Position numbers and translations under genes: made by a program. 5,079 bases of DNA from Corynebacterium accolens (GTDB lineage: Bacteria > Actinomycetota > Actinomycetes > Mycobacteriales > Mycobacteriaceae), in assembly GCF_030515985.1 (NCBI RefSeq), contig NZ_CP100376.1, positions 1,105,028-1,110,106 of the forward strand, given 5' to 3'. The notes under the pieces are model-generated. The model was not told where the DNA came from, ran no database searches, and was given only the letters and a program-made list of their open reading frames with translations. The number at the start of each line of letters is the position of its first letter. The first letter of the stretch is position 1. This document shows, piece by piece, positions 1-5,079 of this stretch.

Positions 1-809
1 CCCGCCTCTGGGGTGAGCTCGACGGGGTATTCCTCACCGAGCACCTCGATGGCACCGGCGACGTCCTTTTCGGAGCCATTAATAAGGAATGCCTCGCCCT
101 TGCGCAGTGGCATATCCGGCTGCGCAAGCCGGTGGTGTTCCATATCGGAAATCTCGCGGGTAGCCACCACGGTATGCCCTGTGACGCGGTAAAGGTGCCC
201 GGCCGTATCCGGGAAGTCTTTGGTCAGCCGCACGCCTTTGGCCACCAGCGGAGCGGGAATCATTCCCTCTTTCTTGGCATCCTCCTCGTGGTCTACCTTG
301 AGGATTTTCGCGCCAATAGCGGCGACCAGGATCGCTCCGATAACCGCACCCGGGTAAGCCAGCGAATAACCGACGACCGGGGTGGAATTGCCCAGCATTT
401 CCACCACCGCTGCCATACCCGGCGTGGATGACAGCGAACCGGCAAACATACCGGCCGCCACATCGGTTTCGAGGCCAAAGACGCGGATGAGTCCAAAGCC
501 TACGCCCACGAGCAGGACCAACATGCCGATCATAAAGACGGTCAGCTTCCAGCCGCGGGTAGCAAATTCGCGGACGAACGACGGCCCGAAATTAAGACCG
601 ATGGCATAAACAAAAATGGCCAAGCCGAATTGATATACCAGCGGTGGAATTTGGATATCCGGATTGGCGGTAGAAAGCCCGAGCGCCACGAACATCGCGG
701 CCGCGGCGCCAAGAGAGATGCCAAAGAATTTGATTTTGCCGATGGCCAAACCAATGGCCATGATGGCAAAAAGGGCGAGCAGAGGACTAGAGGCTAGGAG
801 ATCTAACAC
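1..809 (-). CDS. AspT/YidE-family transporter (aspartate:alanine exchanger type), N-terminal part
   Basis: This is an inner-membrane transporter, and 269 codons are visible before the gene leaves the window. Residues 1-170 form a hydrophobic block with about five membrane segments (roughly 9-27, 30-47, 59-76, 88-110 and 150-170). It carries a GSLSSTPGMAA stretch at 124-134 that matches the conserved 'TPALAA'-like signature of the first Asp-Al_Ex repeat. A soluble region follows from about 185 and resembles a TrkA-C (RCK-C) domain: VRLTKDFPDTAGHLYRV, then a beta-rich stretch ending in LRKGEAFLINGSEKDV. Known relatives have the order membrane repeat, two TrkA-C domains, membrane repeat, about 530-560 residues, so roughly half is missing. 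The start is GTG at 809-807, because an in-frame TGA (815-813) closes the frame just upstream. A GGGA at 823-820 is a possible ribosome site, and the alternative ATG at 761 has none. It lies 88 bp after tsaE. Family members exchange aspartate/alanine or export succinate, so the substrate cannot be assigned. Confidence 0.9.
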   Translation of the reverse strand, partial: MLDLLASSPLLALFAIMAIGLAIGKIKFFGISLGAAAAMFVALGLSTANPDIQIPPLVYQFGLAIFVYAIGLNFGPSFVREFATRGWKLTVFMIGMLVLLVGVGFGLIRVFGLETDVAAGMFAGSLSSTPGMAAVVEMLGNSTPVVGYSLAYPGAVIGAILVAAIGAKILKVDHEEDAKKEGMIPAPLVAKGVRLTKDFPDTAGHLYRVTGHTVVATREISDMEHHRLAQPDMPLRKGEAFLINGSEKDVAGAIEVLGEEYPVELTPEA

Positions 810-829
810 CCTTCAAGGATCCCGCACCT

Positions 830-875
830 TAAATACCTAAAGCAACTTGACGTCCTAAGATGTCCATCACTTATA
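830..875 (-). promoter_or_regulatory. possible weak promoter elements for the transporter gene
   Basis: The 88-bp gap between tsaE and the transporter gene is AT-richer than its surroundings. On the minus strand it contains two -10-like hexamers: TATAAG at 875-870 and TATTTA at 835-830. TATTTA has only a poor -35 partner 17 bp upstream (TTAGGA), and TATAAG has none worth naming. A start from TATTTA would give a leader of about 14 bases, which would cut into the GGGA proposed as the ribosome site. These are weak matches, so the gene may simply be read through from alr-tsaE. Confidence 0.25.
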
Positions 876-897
876 CCTTGAAATTAATGAGACCTAG

Positions 898-1398
898 CTA
901 ATCATTGTGTCGCCACGACCAGCTAATGCGGCGCACGTCCTCATCTGCGCCGGAAAACTCCGCCGGTTCGCGGTCGATGCTGATAAAGAGGTACCTATCT
1001 GCGATCTGCTCGATGAGGCCGCCGCCCCATTCGGCGACGACAACGGCATCGGCAAGCTCGGTATCCAAATCCAAGGCATCCAGCTCCCCCAGGGGATCGC
1101 CGGAATTGGCCCCGCCCTCATCCAAGAGGCGGTAGGCGTCCACGTGCACCAGGTCCGACCCCCCAACCCGTGAGCGATGCACGCGGGCGATGACGAACGT
1201 GGGCGAGGTAATCCGCCCCTTGACCTGCATGCCCTGCGCAATTCCCTGAGTAAAGGTGGTTTTTCCCGCGCCCAATGGGCCATCCAGGATAACGACATCG
1301 CCGGCTTCGAGCGCGGCGCCCAATTCCTTGCCGCAGGCGTGGGTCTGCTCCACCGTTGCCAGATCGCGGGTCCCAGACTCCGGAAAATTACTGCGCAT
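898..1398 (-). CDS. tsaE: tRNA threonylcarbamoyladenosine (t6A) biosynthesis ATPase TsaE
   Basis: A cytoplasmic P-loop ATPase of 166 residues, normal for the family. In bacteria TsaE works with TsaB and TsaD to transfer the threonylcarbamoyl group to A37 of ANN-decoding tRNAs, and its ATP hydrolysis is needed for turnover. The Walker A loop is GPLGAGKT at residues 40-47. It is followed by the family's ITSPTFVI strand/switch (63-70), the HVDAYRL block (85-91) and the AEWG motif (122-125). The start is ATG at 1398-1396, placed six bases after a strong AGGAG. The first 11 bases overlap the end of alr in another frame, which indicates one transcript and translational coupling. The gene ends in TAG at 900-898. 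The usual partner tsaB does not follow directly; a transporter gene does. The identification is secure. Confidence 0.97.
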   Translation of the reverse strand: MRSNFPESGTRDLATVEQTHACGKELGAALEAGDVVILDGPLGAGKTTFTQGIAQGMQVKGRITSPTFVIARVHRSRVGGSDLVHVDAYRLLDEGGANSGDPLGELDALDLDTELADAVVVAEWGGGLIEQIADRYLFISIDREPAEFSGADEDVRRISWSWRHND

Positions 1399-2485
1399 CG
1401 GCCTCTCCTATATATTCGCGTTCGGTGCGGCCGGTAGGTCGGCACACCACTTCATAGTTGATGGTGCCCACGGCATCAGCAAGCTCGGTAGCAGACATGC
1501 CACCCCGACCAAAGATGACGACCTCATCACCGGGGGCAATGCCGTGCGGGTTATCTCCTAGATCCACCACTATTTGGTCCATGCACACTCGGCCTACCTG
1601 CGGATAGAGCCGCTCGCCGATGCCCACCTGAAGGTGGCCCTGGTACGCCCGCGGCAGCCCATCGGCATAGCCACAATCCACCGTGGCCAGGAAACCTGGC
1701 TTATCCGCGCTCCAGGTACGCCCGTAGCTGGTGGCCTCACCCTTATCGATTGGCTTGAGACCGAAGACATTTCCGGACCAGGTCATCGCCGGGCGCAGGC
1801 CATGGTGCCGCCCAGCGATGGGCTCGAGCCCGTAACACGCGATACCAACCCGCACCTGCTCAAAGTGCGCCGATGGGCGCGAGAGCGTGGCCGGCGAGTT
1901 GGCCAAATGATTGACCGGGCACTCCAAACCTGCCGCGCGCGCCGCATCCAGGGCGCGCCGAAACTCTTCTTCCTGGGCGTCATTATGCGCATTATCCGGC
2001 TCGTCCGCGCAGGCAAAGTGGGACATGAGGCCCAGGACCGTGATGTGCGGGGCATCCCGCAGCAGCGCAAAGACCTCGTCCCAGTCCGCCTTATCCACCC
2101 CGGAGCGGTGCATTCCGGTTTCGACCTTGATATAGACCTCGGCGGGAATCTCAGCCTCTACCAGCTTCTGCGCCTGCGCCGGGGAATTGACCGCAATCTG
2201 GATGCCACATGCCAGAGCCTCTTCTAGTACCTGATCCGTCTGCCAGATCCATGCCGCGATGGGTGAGTCCACCCCCATGCGCCGCAACTGCACGGCTTCT
2301 GTCAGCGTGGCGACGCCAATAGAATCTGCCCCCGCTTCCAGCATCACAGGCACGACCCTTTCTACGCCGTGCCCGTAAGCATCCGCCTTCACCACGCACA
2401 TCAGCTTGACGTCTGGGCCGATCTTCTCCTTAATCAGCCACACATTATGCGCGATGGCAGCAAGGTCAATTGTGGTTTTCAGCAT
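1388..2485 (-). CDS. alr: alanine racemase (PLP-dependent)
   Basis: Interconverts L- and D-alanine in the cytoplasm, supplying D-Ala for the D-Ala-D-Ala end of the peptidoglycan peptide. The 365 residues make a full-length fold-type III enzyme: an N-terminal PLP barrel followed by a C-terminal beta domain. The PLP lysine is K33 in VVKADAYGHG (31-40). The TGMHRSG stretch (123-129) holds R127, equivalent to the arginine that contacts substrate and PLP. The second catalytic base is Y254 in SYGRTW (253-258). VCMDQ (300-304) supplies the M-D pair lining the active site, and VDCGYADGLPR (269-279) is a further family signature. The start is ATG at 2485-2483, with the protein opening LKTTIDLAAIAHN as usual. 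No clear Shine-Dalgarno precedes it. The stop TAA lies inside tsaE. It is 115 bp downstream of glmS, the other envelope-precursor gene. The identification is secure. Confidence 0.98.
   Translation of the reverse strand: MLKTTIDLAAIAHNVWLIKEKIGPDVKLMCVVKADAYGHGVERVVPVMLEAGADSIGVATLTEAVQLRRMGVDSPIAAWIWQTDQVLEEALACGIQIAVNSPAQAQKLVEAEIPAEVYIKVETGMHRSGVDKADWDEVFALLRDAPHITVLGLMSHFACADEPDNAHNDAQEEEFRRALDAARAAGLECPVNHLANSPATLSRPSAHFEQVRVGIACYGLEPIAGRHHGLRPAMTWSGNVFGLKPIDKGEATSYGRTWSADKPGFLATVDCGYADGLPRAYQGHLQVGIGERLYPQVGRVCMDQIVVDLGDNPHGIAPGDEVVIFGRGGMSATELADAVGTINYEVVCRPTGRTEREYIGEADAQ
1402..1409 (-). promoter_or_regulatory. strong ribosome binding site of tsaE, inside alr
   Basis: The minus strand reads AGGAGAGG here, with the AGGAG core (1409-1405) six bases before the tsaE ATG. 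It lies within the last codons of alr. This fixes the tsaE start and shows that tsaE is translated from the alr message, with ribosomes ending alr 11 bases into tsaE. Confidence 0.8.
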
Positions 2486-2491
2486 GCCACT

Positions 2492-2520
2492 ATTGTGCCA
2501 CTTTCCACCCGCGCGCTGAA
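2492..2520 (-). promoter_or_regulatory. weak promoter candidate for alr, giving a near-leaderless message
   Basis: On the minus strand, CACAAT (2497-2492) resembles a -10 box. A TTCAGC (2520-2515) stands 17 bp upstream in the -35 position and matches only three bases of TTGACA. A start about seven bases after the -10 would fall on the alr ATG, giving a leaderless message. That would fit the lack of a good ribosome site and the frequency of leaderless genes in actinobacteria. The match is weak, and read-through from glmS is the alternative. Confidence 0.25.
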
Positions 2521-2539
2521 TTTACCGCAGATATGCGCA

Positions 2540-2585
2540 AGACCCCTCTCCCGCCTCCATGCAAACAAGGACGAGAAAGGGGCCT
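2540..2585. repeat. imperfect inverted repeat between glmS and alr (possible terminator or dispersed hairpin repeat)
   Basis: The plus strand reads CCCCTCTC at 2543-2550 and GAGAAAGGGG at 2573-2582. These pair as CCCC/GGGG and TCTC/GAGA with two unpaired A's. An inner TCC/GGA (2556-2558 with 2569-2571) can close a ten-base loop, and partial outer pairs reach 2540 and 2585. It begins 15 bases after the glmS stop. Neither strand has a run of T after the stem, so it is not a classical intrinsic terminator. It could end glmS transcription in part, protect the message's 3' end, or be one copy of a genome-dispersed hairpin. Confidence 0.45.
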
Positions 2586-2600
2586 GAACCGCCGGAAAGG

Positions 2601-4472
2601 TTATTCCACGGTGACGGACTTAGCCAGGTTACGCGGCTGGTCAACGTCGTAGCCCTTGGACTTTGCCACGTGTGCGGCAAAGATCTGCAGGGGCACCGTA
2701 GCAAGGAGCGGCTGCATCAATGTCGGCGCCTTTGGCACGCGGATGACGTGGTTAGCGTAATCCTCTACCGCGGTATCGCCTTCTTCTGCGATCACGATGG
2801 TAATGGCACCGCGGGCGCGGATTTCCTGGATATTGGACACCACCTTGGAGTGCAGCGAATCGCGCCCGCGCGGGGAGGGCACGATGACGAAGACCGGCTG
2901 GCCCTCCTCAATCAGCGCGATCGGACCGTGCTTGAGCTCGCCGGCGGCAAAGCCTTCGGCGTGCAGGTATGCGATCTCCTTGAGCTTCAGCGCGCCTTCA
3001 AGCGCAACCGGGAAGCCCACGTGGCGGCCCAGGAAGAGCACGGATTCCGCATCCTTCATGGAGTTAGCCAGGCCAGCTACTTGCTGTTCTTCATCGATGA
3101 CGCTTTGTACCTTGTCCGGCATATTGCGCAGCTCAGCAAGAACTCCCTGGATTTCATCGGAGAACATGTTGCCGCGCAGCTGTGCCAAGTAGAGGCCCAG
3201 CAGGTAGGTCGCGGTAATCTGCGCTAAGAAAGCCTTGGTAGAGGCCACCGCGATTTCGGGACCCGCGTGGGTGTAGAGCGCCGCATCGGATTCGCGCGGA
3301 ATGGACGAGCCCTGCGTATTGCAGATGGCGATGACCTTCGCGCCCTGCTGGCGTGCGTGGCGCACGGCCATCAAGGTGTCCATGGTCTCGCCGGACTGGG
3401 ACAAGGCCACGACCAAGGTCTTCTCGTTGACGATCGGATCGCGGTAGCGGAACTCGTGGGCGAGCTCGACCTCGGTGGGAATGCGGCACCAGTGCTCGAT
3501 GGCGTACCGCGCCACATGGCCGGCATAGGCCGCCGTGCCGCAGGCAATCACGATGATCTTATCGATGGACTTCAAAACCGACTCATCGATGCGCAAGTCA
3601 TCCAGGGTCAGCTGACCCTGCTCGTCAAAGCGGCCGAGCAAGGTATCGCGCACAGCGGCGGGCTGGTCGTGGATTTCCTTTTCCATGAAGGAATCAAAGC
3701 CACCCTTTTCAGCGGCGGCCGCATCCCACTTGATCTCAAAGGCCTTGCCCTCGGTGGGGTTGCCGTCGTAGTCAGTAATGACGACATCGTCAGCAGTGAT
3801 GGTGACCACCTGGTCATTGTCCATTTCCACTGCGGACTTGGTGTAATCAATAAAGCCCGAGACGTCAGAGCCCAAGAAGTTTTCGCCCTCGCCCAAACCA
3901 ATGACCAGGGGCGAATCGCGGCGGGCGGCAACGATGCGATCCGGCTGGTCAGCGTGAATGGCCAGCAGGGTAAACGCACCGTCGAGGCGCTTGGCGGTCA
4001 GCTGCATTGCCTTGGTGAGGTCACCTGCGGCGTCGTTGTGGAAAACATCGCCAAGCAACGCAGCGGCAACTTCAGTATCGGTTTCAGAAACGAAGTTGTA
4101 GCCCTTATTCAAAAGCTCGGTCCGCAGCTCCGCGAAGTTTTCGATGATGCCGTTGTGCACCACGGCCAGCTTGCCGCCGTCAACGACGTGGGGGTGCGCA
4201 TTGAGATCGGTCGGGCCACCGTGCGTGGCCCAACGGGTGTGCCCGATTCCCAAAACGGAATCCTTCAGCGGACGCGCTGCAATCTCATCGTCCAAGGCAG
4301 CAACCTTGCCCGCCTTCTTCCGCCAGCTAATCTCCCCATCGGCGTACATCGCCACACCAGCGGAGTCATAGCCGCGGTATTCCAGTCTGTGCAGACCTTC
4401 CACGACTACATCCAGAGCGAAGTATTCGCGGTCACCGCTAGCGTGACCAACATATCCAACAATTCCACACAT
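2601..4472 (-). CDS. glmS: glutamine--fructose-6-phosphate aminotransferase (isomerizing)
   Basis: Makes glucosamine-6-phosphate from fructose-6-phosphate and glutamine, the first step to UDP-GlcNAc for peptidoglycan and other glycans. The 623 residues match actinobacterial GlmS length. Residues 1-~245 are the class II glutamine amidotransferase domain. C2 (CGIVGYVG) becomes the N-terminal nucleophile after Met removal, followed by HRLEYRGYDSAG (28-39), GHTRWATHG (77-85), HNGIIEN (106-112) and SETDTE (129-134). Two SIS sugar-isomerase domains follow, with ACGTA (310-314), SQSGET (358-363), ASTKAF (410-415) and the KEIAYLHAEGF/GELKHGP block (498-517). The C-terminus DQPRNLAKSVTVE forms the expected active-site tail. 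The start must be ATG at 4472-4470, because the nucleophile cysteine has to be residue 2; the in-frame GTG at 4502 would add ten residues ahead of it. An AGGA lies nine bases upstream. No glmS-ribozyme-like leader was seen. The identification is secure. Confidence 0.99.
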   Translation of the reverse strand: MCGIVGYVGHASGDREYFALDVVVEGLHRLEYRGYDSAGVAMYADGEISWRKKAGKVAALDDEIAARPLKDSVLGIGHTRWATHGGPTDLNAHPHVVDGGKLAVVHNGIIENFAELRTELLNKGYNFVSETDTEVAAALLGDVFHNDAAGDLTKAMQLTAKRLDGAFTLLAIHADQPDRIVAARRDSPLVIGLGEGENFLGSDVSGFIDYTKSAVEMDNDQVVTITADDVVITDYDGNPTEGKAFEIKWDAAAAEKGGFDSFMEKEIHDQPAAVRDTLLGRFDEQGQLTLDDLRIDESVLKSIDKIIVIACGTAAYAGHVARYAIEHWCRIPTEVELAHEFRYRDPIVNEKTLVVALSQSGETMDTLMAVRHARQQGAKVIAICNTQGSSIPRESDAALYTHAGPEIAVASTKAFLAQITATYLLGLYLAQLRGNMFSDEIQGVLAELRNMPDKVQSVIDEEQQVAGLANSMKDAESVLFLGRHVGFPVALEGALKLKEIAYLHAEGFAAGELKHGPIALIEEGQPVFVIVPSPRGRDSLHSKVVSNIQEIRARGAITIVIAEEGDTAVEDYANHVIRVPKAPTLMQPLLATVPLQIFAAHVAKSKGYDVDQPRNLAKSVTVE

Positions 4473-4481
4473 AAAAAGGAA

Positions 4482-4485
4482 TCCT
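4482..4485 (-). promoter_or_regulatory. ribosome binding site of glmS
   Basis: The minus strand reads AGGA here, nine bases before the ATG that puts Cys at residue 2. This supports that ATG over the upstream in-frame GTG at 4502, which has no comparable purine-rich site. Confidence 0.6.
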
Positions 4486-4520
4486 ACCTCATTGGTCAAC
4501 ACGAACCGGGGGTTGGACTA

Positions 4521-4562
4521 GGGCCTGTTATTTATGGCCGCACACTTATTCGGGCCTTTTAT
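4521..4562 (-). repeat. direct repeat at the glmS promoter and start region
   Basis: The minus strand carries ATAAAAGGCCC (4562-4552) and ATAACAGGCCC (4531-4521), identical at 10 of 11 bases and 31 bp apart, about three helical turns. The first copy contains most of the proposed -10 box and the second lies in the leader. Same-face spacing would suit a regulator binding both copies, or two related start regions. No known operator was recognised. Confidence 0.4.
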
Positions 4563-4586
4563 AGTTACTGGAAACTGGCCTGCCCA
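4558..4586 (-). promoter_or_regulatory. probable glmS promoter
   Basis: On the minus strand, TGGGCA (4586-4581) and TATAAA (4563-4558) are separated by exactly 17 bp. They match four of six bases at -35 and five of six at -10. Transcription would start near 4551 and give a leader of about 80 bases before the glmS ATG. This is the best sigma-A-like element in the gap. A direct repeat overlaps its -10 box. Confidence 0.5.
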
Positions 4587-4610
4587 CCGCTAGTTTTCGC
4601 ACCCTCGGTG

Positions 4611-4698
4611 AGCAGCCCTCCCGCCCTGCGGCTGACTGGGGCGCGGAAGAAGACGGGGGCATCGGCAAGCAGCCGCGCCCCTTCCCCACCGGGCTGCT
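4611..4698. terminator. nested inverted repeats after the oxidoreductase gene (candidate terminator region)
   Basis: This GC-rich block holds two perfect inverted repeats, one inside the other. The outer pair is AGCAGCCC (4611-4618) with GGGCTGCT (4691-4698), and the inner pair is GGGGCGCGG (4638-4646) with CCGCGCCCC (4673-4681). A further AGCAGCC at 4668-4674 can also pair with 4692-4698, which would compete with both. The outer right arm overlaps the TAG stop of the oxidoreductase gene. No T-run follows on the minus strand, so a textbook intrinsic terminator is not shown. Position between a gene end and the next promoter makes a terminator or insulating role the simplest reading. Confidence 0.45.
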
Positions 4699-5079
4699 AG
4701 CGCGTGGCGCGCTCCAGCATCTCAAGGACGTGGTGGTAATCCTCGCCGGTGGCGCGGGTCATGCCCAGCTCACACGTGCGGTTGGTAGAGGCGTGATACT
4801 GCGCGCCCAGCTCCGTGACCTGGGCGGCCTCGGCGCGGGTGGCGGACTCCGTGAGCTCTGGGTGGAGCATGCCGCGGTCGCCGGCATAACCGCAGCAATT
4901 CCAGGCGGTGGGGATGTGTACCTCCGTGGCTGCGGCTCGGGCGACCTTTTCTACATCTCCCATCATGCCAAGCTGGAGCGCCGAACAGGTCGGGTGAATC
5001 GTCATGGAATCGACCGGCTGGGTGGTCTCGAGGCGCGGCAGCAGCGTATCGGCGGTGAAGCTCAGCGCATCGATGACGG
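4697..5079 (-). CDS. FAD/Fe-S oxidoreductase (D-lactate/glycolate dehydrogenase type), C-terminal fragment
   Basis: Only the last 126 codons are in the window; the start lies beyond the high-coordinate edge. The fragment has HPTCS at visible residues 28-32, WNCCGYAGDRG at 59-69 and NRTCELGMTRATG at 99-111. This is the second cysteine-rich (CCG, formerly DUF224) domain found at the end of GlcF/HdrD-like subunits and of long fusion proteins with an N-terminal FAD-binding domain. In such fusions the FAD domain oxidises a 2-hydroxy acid such as D-lactate, and the cysteine-rich part handles electron transfer towards quinone at the membrane. The HPTCS...CCGYAGDRG...NRTCELGMTRATG pattern is what I recall from actinobacterial fusions, but the FAD part is not visible, so substrate and fusion state are inferred. 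The final motif has one cysteine instead of CXXC. The gene ends in TAG at 4699-4697, 224 bp before glmS. Confidence 0.82.
   Translation of the reverse strand, partial: VIDALSFTADTLLPRLETTQPVDSMTIHPTCSALQLGMMGDVEKVARAAATEVHIPTAWNCCGYAGDRGMLHPELTESATRAEAAQVTELGAQYHASTNRTCELGMTRATGEDYHHVLEMLERATR
4699..4713. repeat. short perfect hairpin at the end of the oxidoreductase gene
   Basis: AGCGCG (4699-4704) and CGCGCT (4708-4713) form a perfect 6-bp stem around a three-base loop. It falls in the last codons (Arg-Ala-Thr-Arg) of the oxidoreductase gene, directly beside the nested repeats. It may form part of the same 3'-end structure, although GCG-rich codons can produce such stems by chance. Confidence 0.35.

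Noticed and set aside
132..609. Overlapping open frames on both strands near the low-coordinate edge
   Set aside because: The continuous minus-strand frame from GTG 809 to the window edge encodes a convincing membrane transporter and explains this stretch; the others are out-of-frame shadows.
1574..2227. Open frame of 217 codons on the plus strand opposite alr
   Set aside because: It is antisense to the catalytic core of alr, with no ribosome site or recognisable domain; it is a codon-bias shadow.
2559..3227. Open frame of 222 codons on the plus strand starting in the glmS-alr gap
   Set aside because: Nearly all of it is antisense to the glmS SIS domains, and the sequence is not protein-family-like.
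4471..4499. TTGACC and TTTTAT 17 bp apart on the minus strand, a promoter-like pair
   Set aside because: The -10 hexamer overlaps the glmS ATG, so transcription would begin inside the gene after the start codon and lose the catalytic cysteine.
4473..4502. Earlier in-frame GTG start for glmS at 4502
   Set aside because: GlmS needs Cys as residue 2 so that Met removal exposes the nucleophile; ten extra residues would bury it.
4473..4557. glmS ribozyme/riboswitch in the leader
   Set aside because: The element is known from Firmicutes and related groups; the roughly 80-base leader here is too short for the usual ribozyme and shows none of its recognisable paired layout.
3267..4700. Long open frame of 477 codons on the plus strand opposite glmS
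   Set aside because: It lies almost wholly antisense to an unmistakable full-length glmS, its translation resembles no family I recognise, and long antisense frames are common in GC-rich genes because of their third-position bias.
1..5079. Mobile elements, CRISPR arrays, tRNA or rRNA genes, phage or defence genes
   Set aside because: No transposase or integrase motif, terminal repeats, regularly spaced repeats, tRNA-like cloverleaf or rRNA sequence was seen; the window is filled by housekeeping genes with uniform composition.

Overview
The window looks like a chromosomal housekeeping segment from a Corynebacterium-type actinobacterium. The DNA is moderately GC-rich, and the proteins read as corynebacterial versions of widespread families; the genus is inferred from recognition, not from a search. 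All five protein-coding genes lie on the minus strand, so transcription runs from the high-coordinate end to the low end. No rRNA, tRNA, CRISPR array, transposase or phage gene was seen.

In transcription order: (1) 5079-4697 is the C-terminal end of a large FAD/Fe-S oxidoreductase of the D-lactate/glycolate dehydrogenase type, cut by the window edge. (2) 4696-4473 is a 224-bp gap. Its first part is a GC-rich block with nested inverted repeats (4611-4698), and its second part holds the likely glmS promoter. (3) 4472-2601 is glmS, complete. (4) 2600-2486 is a 115-bp gap with an imperfect hairpin and a weak promoter candidate for alr. (5) 2485-1388 is alr, complete. (6) 1398-898 is tsaE, overlapping the end of alr by 11 bases. 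(7) 897-810 is an 88-bp gap with possible weak promoter elements. (8) 809-1 is the N-terminal part of an AspT/YidE-family transporter that starts at GTG and runs off the low-coordinate edge.

The functional theme is cell-envelope precursor supply. GlmS makes glucosamine-6-phosphate for UDP-GlcNAc, and Alr makes D-alanine for the peptidoglycan stem peptide. TsaE, which belongs to the tRNA t6A modification pathway, is translationally tied to alr. The transporter belongs to a family whose members exchange amino acids or export dicarboxylates, so a link to alanine is tempting but unproven.

I found no clearly novel system. The observations most worth a second look are non-coding: the nested, partly competing inverted repeats between the oxidoreductase and glmS; a 10/11-match direct repeat 31 bp apart in the glmS promoter region; and the imperfect hairpin between glmS and alr, which may belong to a dispersed repeat family.
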